A stretch of DNA of 64,000 bases from Ditylenchus dipsaci. Lineage: Eukaryota; Nematoda; Chromadorea; Rhabditida; Anguinidae. Shown one piece after another: positions 58,046 to 64,000 of the stretch; positions within the stretch are counted from its first letter, which is position 1; each line of letters opens with the position of its first letter. The stretch spans positions 1 to 64,000 of the forward strand of contig SADC01001035.1 in the NCBI GenBank assembly GCA_004194705.1. Reading direction: 5' to 3'. Both the position numbers and the translations under genes were made by a program. The notes below the pieces were generated by a model that did no database searches, was not told the origin of the DNA, and saw nothing but the letters and a program-made list of their open reading frames with translations.

Positions 58046-61000
58046 TGATCACATTCTTCAAAAAAACTTCAAAATATGTGGTATAAAAAGTGTCGGACTC
58101 TAGGGTAACGAACTTTTGGGTGTCCTTATAACGAGTGTCAACTGTAACTGCTTTCCAGCTCATAAAATTTAAAACTTACTCCACTGTCTGAGACCATTTT
58201 CTAGAACAATTTCATAAGCCAACAAAAAGCAATGAATGAAGACTGAAATTTTCAAAAATTTCAAGTGTCTAATTAAAGAATGCAGGTGTGCCTGTCCTTA
58301 TCGCAACTTTGGAATGAAAAATTGGTGATTAGAAGCTGATTAGACTGTGAAAAAAGAAGCCACTAATTTAGTGGGGGATTAGAATCGGAAACCCTGCAAA
58401 GTAGACCACTCAACAAAACTCGAGGGGAAAATAGAAAAATTATTAGAGAAAGGAAGCAAAATCAATGTTATTTCTGGTGGATTATTCACCTCAATCTATG
58501 ACTACTTAACACAAGGCAAAGAATGAGTGTGTGTGCTTGTGTAGATGTGGGCAAAAGTGCACCAAATTAAATGTTTTGGACTAATAAAGGATCGAAAAAG
58601 CTGACGCATTCGCTAAATTTGATATTATCAAAATGTCATCTAGCCAAGTGTCGAGTTTGAAGAGCTATTTTACCTACCGTAAAATGAATGGAGAGTCAAT
58701 TGTGTATGTTTATACAAACATGTCAGCTTCCATGTGTCAGTAGCCCCGCTCGTTTCTATTTCATTAAAGCATTTAGCTATGTAATATCTCTACACAAGGT
58801 TATGACTCGTAGAAAGTCAAGCAGCTGGCACTGTTCTTGTTGAGACCCCCCCACATCAAAAAATTTTTGGCCTTAGTCCCCCCCTTCTGTTTTTGTGATT
58901 TTTTATTTATTTTTTACGATTAAGCTTAGCAAAGTTGGCCAGGGTATGTTAGGAAAGGCCAAACATGAGCTTTTAGTATGTTTTAGTTAGTCTGAACATA
59001 CGCTGCAACCCCTGCCTGAACCTAAACCTTAATTTTTACAAAACCAGCGGGGGGACCAAGGCAAAATTTTTTTTGATGTTTTGGGGGGTCTCAACAAGAA
59101 AAGTGCCCAAAATATGAAATTTGACCAAGTTTTGTTAACTGGGGGTCGCATTTTATGTTAATTTAAAAATAGTGTTTGAACGTCTCCTAAGCAATTTTTA
59201 TACGCTGTAAAGTAGGGTTGCATTTGGTCGGTTAACCAAAAACCGTCTTTTTTCAAATAAACCGAAACCGAAAACCAGGTTCGGAAAAACCGGGAAAACC
59301 GAAAATCGAGTTTAGCAAAAATACCGGTTTATTTACGACAAAAATTAACCTAAACAAAGTAAATGTCAACCTTACTTAAAAATATAAAAAAGCTATATTC
59401 TAACTCTTTCTTAAGTCAAGAGTTAATTTTTTGCCAAAAAAAACTTTTAAACTGTTACTTTTCGCGTTGGGGATCCAGGTAAACCAGAACTTGTTTACTA
59501 AGGGGCCCCTTTTTGATCAACTATTAATAGTGTTTGGACGTCTTCTGAGTAATTTTATACGCTAAAAACAATAAAAAAAAGTTTTTTTTTAAACAATTTC
59601 CGTACTTAAAAAATAGGTTTTCAAAAAAATTGGTTACCATAAGTTTACCGGTTGCCTTTTTCCTCCAAGGTAAAATATCGTGTATTAAGGTATCCTACAG
59701 CGATTTAGTCACTGGAGCAAGGCAAAAGGAGTCTCTATATGCATTTTTGACCAAGAGTCTTGCTCTGAATTATGTCTAAGGTAAGTGCGCGCGCGATCTC
59801 TAACCAACCAAGCCCCCTGCGCCCGAGGGGGCGCAGGGGCTTGGTGGCTTGGGGTTGAGATGCGCACACCCACATAGCTTAGACACAAATCACTCGAAAG
59901 TGACTTTGATGCGTAAAAATGTATCCATACCAGAGTATCGTTATGCCGTAGGCCCCAGTAAACAAAACTATGTTCAAATTCCATCTTTTTGGTATTTTCA
60001 AGAATATCTAGGCCCATTTTTGGTTTATCCAGCTTGGGGACCAAGGCAATTGGTCAAGTTATGATAACCAAAACTTTTTGAAATCCTAAAAGATAAAAAG
60101 ATTGGGAAACAACCTTTTTATCCTTTTTAGCGTAAAAATCACTTAGAATACGTCTAAACACTATTCATAGTTGACCAAAAAAGGGCCACCCAAGTGAACA
60201 AGTGCGGGTAAGCCATCTTATAGAGCTACCTGGTACCTACCGCGTAAAGAAACTTCGGTATGCATGCTTTTTTCATGCATCCAGAGTTACTTTCGAGTGA
60301 TTTGTGTCTAAGGTATGTGGGTGTGCGCATCTCTACTCCAAGCCCAAAGCCTCCTGCGCCCTCCGAGAAATGCGCATACTCACTTATCTTAGGCATGATT
60401 TCGAGCAAGACTTGTGATTAAAATGCAATAGAAGCTCGTTTTGCCCAACTGCAGTGACCGAAATAGAATCAAAGACCAAAAAATGACCAAAAATCACAAA
60501 CGAAAAACGAAAAAAAATCGAAAAATGTCTTTCCCACACTTTTTCTTACATTTTCTATCGTTTCAGGGCCTATGAAATGCTTAGACCGGGCAAAGACACG
60601 TTTTGGCTCCGTTGACAAAGTTTACTCTTGTCGGGGACCCGGACCACTATGTTTAGCATAAAATTCTGCGCTAGTAGCAGCAAAAATCACAACCCACTTT
60701 TTCGTGTTATAGCTCTTTCACAACGTTGGAGTTGGCGCTGGAGTTGAGTATTTTTTTTATGAACGCGTTTTTACTCCAACTCCAAGTCCAACTGCAACGT
60801 TTGTGAAAGAGCTATTAAAGAATCTGTTAAAGGCCAGCTCTGGCTTTGTCTATGCCCCTTGTCTAAGCAAGTAGTAAAATCAGAAGTTGCAGCATATTCT
60901 TACTAGCTTTTTAACTCCCGTTTTTTACACCAATGCTCCGGCTCCATACCTACGTGGGTATTGTAAAAAAACATGCCTTGGTCTCCCATTTTTTTCAAAA

Positions 61001-62561
61001 TTTTTTCCAAAAAAAAATACTTTTTTCTGCAAAATTGCAAAAAAACATTTATTTATATTTATTTATTTTTACAAACAAAATAACGTTGACCTACCGCTTT
61101 TTGGACATTCTGTTTTGCGTGCACTCAGCGTGTCTTAGTCAAAATGTCGGGCAATGTAGCAGACAAAACAAAATATTAATCTTTTCTTTCAGCAAATAGC
61201 CAAATCAGAATAGAAAAAAGAATAGAAGCAACAGTAGCCAAAGCTGTGGAATGAATATAAGTGAAAGGCCTAAAAATGTTGTTTTAATAGCGCTATCATC
61301 ATCCACAACATGACTCAAAATAAACACTAATGAAAATATTCAGCAATCTACAAAATAAAAAACAAATTTTCAAAAAGTTTGTCGAGTTGGGTACTTTTTT
61401 AGGTGATTTCGAAAATTTTCGGTTTCATCCATTGGAGCTGACAGCTGTTTTAATAAATTTAGGTGTCACTGTAGTTAACTGCGAAAATTCGAATTAAGCA
61501 AATAGCAATTTTTAGCCGGCCTATAAGATATGGGACTAGTTACATATAGTAGTATTTTTCCTAAATTTAGGAAGGGGAGGCCAAAGTATAGACGCATAGC
61601 GGTCGAATTAAACTAAACATATTCCAGATCTAAATAGAAACAAGTTTATTCCCTATTTATCTTGAAAATAAGTGGGAAGCCTGACCATATGTGACCAACC
61701 TCTAATACAATTTAACAAATTTTAATGGTCATACACCATACAGGCGCCCAAATTTAACCAAACCTTTGAAAAATCGTTTCTCATTTACTAGCCTCACTGA
61801 ATTCTTTCAATTTACCGAATTATATCTTGAAAACTAATCACCGGTGACAGCGTCAACGCAACAACCACAAACACAATCAGCAATAATATCAAAGAAGGCC
61901 AACCGACTACTACAACATAAACACTGATAAACCACTTATTTTAAACCAAACCTTAAAAAAATCGTTTCTCCCGTAATGTTAACAACATATTCCCATATGA
62001 ACTAAAATATGAGTCACAAGGGTAGACAGGCGCCCAATTTTTTTCGGAAAACATTCTCTTTTTTTTTGATACTTCAATTATAAGTTTTTTATCCTAAAAT
62101 ATGTCCTTGTACATCAAGCTTTATCTTTCCTCCTGTGTACGCTCACGGGTAACTACCACGCATCACTTTATTTAAGTACTAGGCAAGCCGTTCAGAAAAA
62201 AAACATTTTTAATTTTCTTAACAACCTGACTCCCTAGCAATTAAGAGTCACTCTCTTGGCACACCTACACACTTTTTTGGCACACCTATTCACTTACCTG
62301 ACATGCCTAATTACTTACATCACATACCTACTCACTTCTCTGCCCACTTAGCACACCTACTCACTCTCTTGGCCCCAACTAAATAAGTACCTTTTAACAC
62401 TAGAATTCCCGACTGTAACGTTGACTAGCTGGCAGTAAAAACGCCTGCTGAGCAAGATAATCGCAAAACCGGGCCTCCTCGCTAGAGTACAATGCACTTT
62501 TTTATGGCAGTTCTCGCAGCGACTCTTTGAAAAATGGATGATTTTTTCTTCAGGCTGGTGA

Positions 62562-62753
62562 GCAGTGAATGGCACTAGTAAAGAATCCTTGTCCAAAATA
62601 TGCCTTGGTCCCCCCTGTTGTTTTTTTGTGAAAAACAGCTTGGTCCCCCTGTTGTTTTTGTGAAAAACAGCTTGTGCCATTCACAAAAAAAAAACAACAG
62701 GGGGGACCAAGGCATATTTTGGACAAGGATTCTTTACTAGTGCCGCAGTGAAT
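62562..62753. mobile_element. 174-bp hairpin element with 9-bp target duplication, only in copy B
   Basis: The element at 62571-62744 has ends GGCACTAGTAAAGAATCC and its inverse. GCAGTGAAT is duplicated at 62562-62570 and 62745-62753. Copy A has the single empty site at about 32525-32533. The arms contain CCTTGGTCCCCCCTGTTG. A 9-bp duplication suggests a Mutator-like origin. Confidence 0.9.
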
Positions 62754-63211
62754 TTACTCAGCTCAACATTTTCTTTTATGCTCATAAAAAAGCCTTTTGT
62801 CTGCGCTTTCTAATGGTATGTCGTTTGCCTGCCTTCGAATGAATTATCGCGGGTAAAAATTAAAAGAATCAAATAAGGACATTTTGAAAAATTTACAATT
62901 TTACTGAAAGCATGGGAATTTTTTGTACTCTGGCCGTTTTTCTACATAATGCCTGGTCAATACTCGTAGAGAAATTCAAGCGCTACAATACAGGCCAAAA
63001 ATCAGCACAAGAATTTAACAAAAGTCACTTCAGAATTACAAGAGAAGAGGTAGATCGAGCACCTTCCCTGGAGCTGAAATTTGAAGGATACCTGGTCTTG
63101 GAATATTCTTGGCTGACTTTCTAAAGAAAAGTGAGAGTGCAAGATAGCAAAATGATCAGCGTGAAAAATACTACATAACTTGTAAAAAAGCCTCACAAGA
63201 CAACAAGCAAA

Positions 63212-63330
63212 TAGGGCGACGGTCATTTGGTCCCCGGTCATTTGGTCCCCGGTCATTTGATCCCGGTCATTTGATCCCGGTCATTTGATCCCTGGTCATT
63301 TGGTCCCCGGTTATTTGGTCCCCAAAGCCG
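63212..63330 (+). repeat. GGTCATTTGGTCCCC short-word tandem repeat at the end of copy B homology
   Basis: Seven units of GGTCATTTGGTCCCC or GGTCATTTGATCCC follow AGGGCGAC directly. The array starts exactly where homology with copy A stops, as if it were the end of an element inserted in B. The word style resembles the GGCGAACTGACC array at 13566-13850. The remainder to 64000 shows a pogo-like end near 63590-63640 (TGCCGGATAAACTAGC, GACTGTA) and no gene. Confidence 0.65.
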
Positions 63331-64000
63331 CCAGTTTAAATTTTTTTAAATGTTTTTCCATGATGTCTTGAACGAAACCTATGTCGATCCAATTTTGAGA
63401 CTTGCAAATCGTTTAGCTCTTGTTTGCAAGATGCTCATGTGTTTCTAATGAGTCAAACTTCAAATATCTGACATTACAGCTATCCGACACTCTTGGTTAT
63501 TTTTTATCCTAAATCTACTTTATTTGACTGCAATTGGCTTGGTCTTTGTTAAACGGCATCCCTAATTATCTGACACCTCAATTATCCAGCACTCTGAAGC
63601 TAGTCCCAAAGGATGCCGGATAAACTAGCTAAGACTGTATCTTTTTATTTTTACTTGTTTAGCGACGTTATAAATTATGAATCGTTGTAAATGGATTACC
63701 AATAACTGAGATCCGTTTCCGTGAAGTCATCTTAAATAGTTGGAAAAAATAAATAAAAAGAGACTACCCACTACGATCCCCAAAAGGAATGGAATGCATA
63801 CATAGTCAAATGAATGTGACCGGGAATTTGACCGCTTAAAAAGCTGCACAATAATCTGGAAAAGTGTTGAAAACCCATGCAAATGTCAAGTTAATCGATG
63901 ATCCGTTAGAACTGAGGTTAAATTATATAAAAAATTAAATGATAGGAGTTTTTCACATGGAAAAAAGATTAAATTAAAAATTTTATTACGAAGAGAGTTG

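Larger units (their letters stand above)
49009..58197 (-). pseudogene. ERM gene, copy B, with four frame-disturbed exons
   Basis: Second copy of the ERM gene. Exons: 58197-58180, 56950-56866, 56820-56621, 55043-54823, 54767-54674, 52962-52781, 52539-52354, 52290-52121, 51946-51796, 49789-49634, 49578-49485, 49226-49106 and 49052-49009. Splice sites match copy A. Exon 6 is one base shorter (A-run near 52924). Exon 8 is one base shorter (T-run near 52261). Exon 10 has three separate one-base losses. Exon 11 is one base shorter (G-run near 49547). As read, the protein would be truncated within exon 6. Homopolymer losses scattered over an otherwise conserved gene suggest sequencing error in an alternative haplotype more than true decay. 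The 45-bp intron is at 56821-56865. Confidence 0.85.
46954..63211. repeat. Copy B of the long direct duplication
   Basis: Collinear with 14038-33515. It lacks the copy A insertions at 15943, 18882, 22034 and 32542, and has its own at about 57787-58045 and 62571-62744. One-base losses in homopolymers are frequent. Confidence 0.9.

Overview
This is a nuclear genome window from a eukaryote, almost certainly an invertebrate metazoan. It is AT-rich, its genes are split by GT-AG introns, and the clearest gene is an ezrin/radixin/moesin (ERM) protein, a family confined to animals and close relatives. Several introns are extremely short (44, 45, 47, 49 and 49 bp). The sequence alone does not identify the phylum. 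Most of the window is mobile DNA, dominated by palindromic or terminal-inverted-repeat DNA elements, many of them nested.

Layout. 1-3400: an inverted satellite-like array, short-word repeats and long palindromes. 3455-4650 (minus): a probable mitochondrial ribosomal protein uS15m gene with several single-base frame breaks. 4670-12530: dense nested inverted-repeat elements and a diverged tandem repeat. 12533-13850: an element bounded by inverted short-word repeats that carries an OTU-type cysteine protease reading frame. 14038-33515 (copy A): a complete 13-exon ERM gene on the minus strand (16282-28070), plus its flanks. 33500-40700: gene-poor and repeat-rich. 40722-45044 (plus): a broken F-box/leucine-rich-repeat gene. 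46485-46936: the end of a hAT-like element, running into a 17-base N gap (46937-46953). 46954-63211 (copy B): a second, nearly collinear copy of 14038-33515 in the same orientation, including the ERM gene, but with one-base losses in ERM exons 6, 8, 10 and 11. 63212-64000: sequence not shared with copy A, opening with a short-word tandem repeat.

Copies A and B differ by small indels and by several precise insertions with target-site duplications, present in one copy and absent in the other, in both directions. Copy B starts exactly at the N gap. The simplest reading is two divergent haplotypes placed one after the other by the assembly, although a recent real tandem duplication is not excluded. 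The one-base losses in copy B, and probably many of those in the uS15m and F-box genes, look like uncorrected sequencing error or decay.

The most unusual feature is a set of palindromic elements whose ends are built from reiterated, family-specific short words in opposite orientation at the two ends. One of them contains the OTU protease frame. Others share a terminal consensus (GGRYRRTAYTT) with 9-bp target duplications, or share a central core motif despite having different termini. TTAA-flanked (piggyBac-like), TA-flanked (pogo and mariner-like) and hAT-like non-autonomous elements are also abundant.
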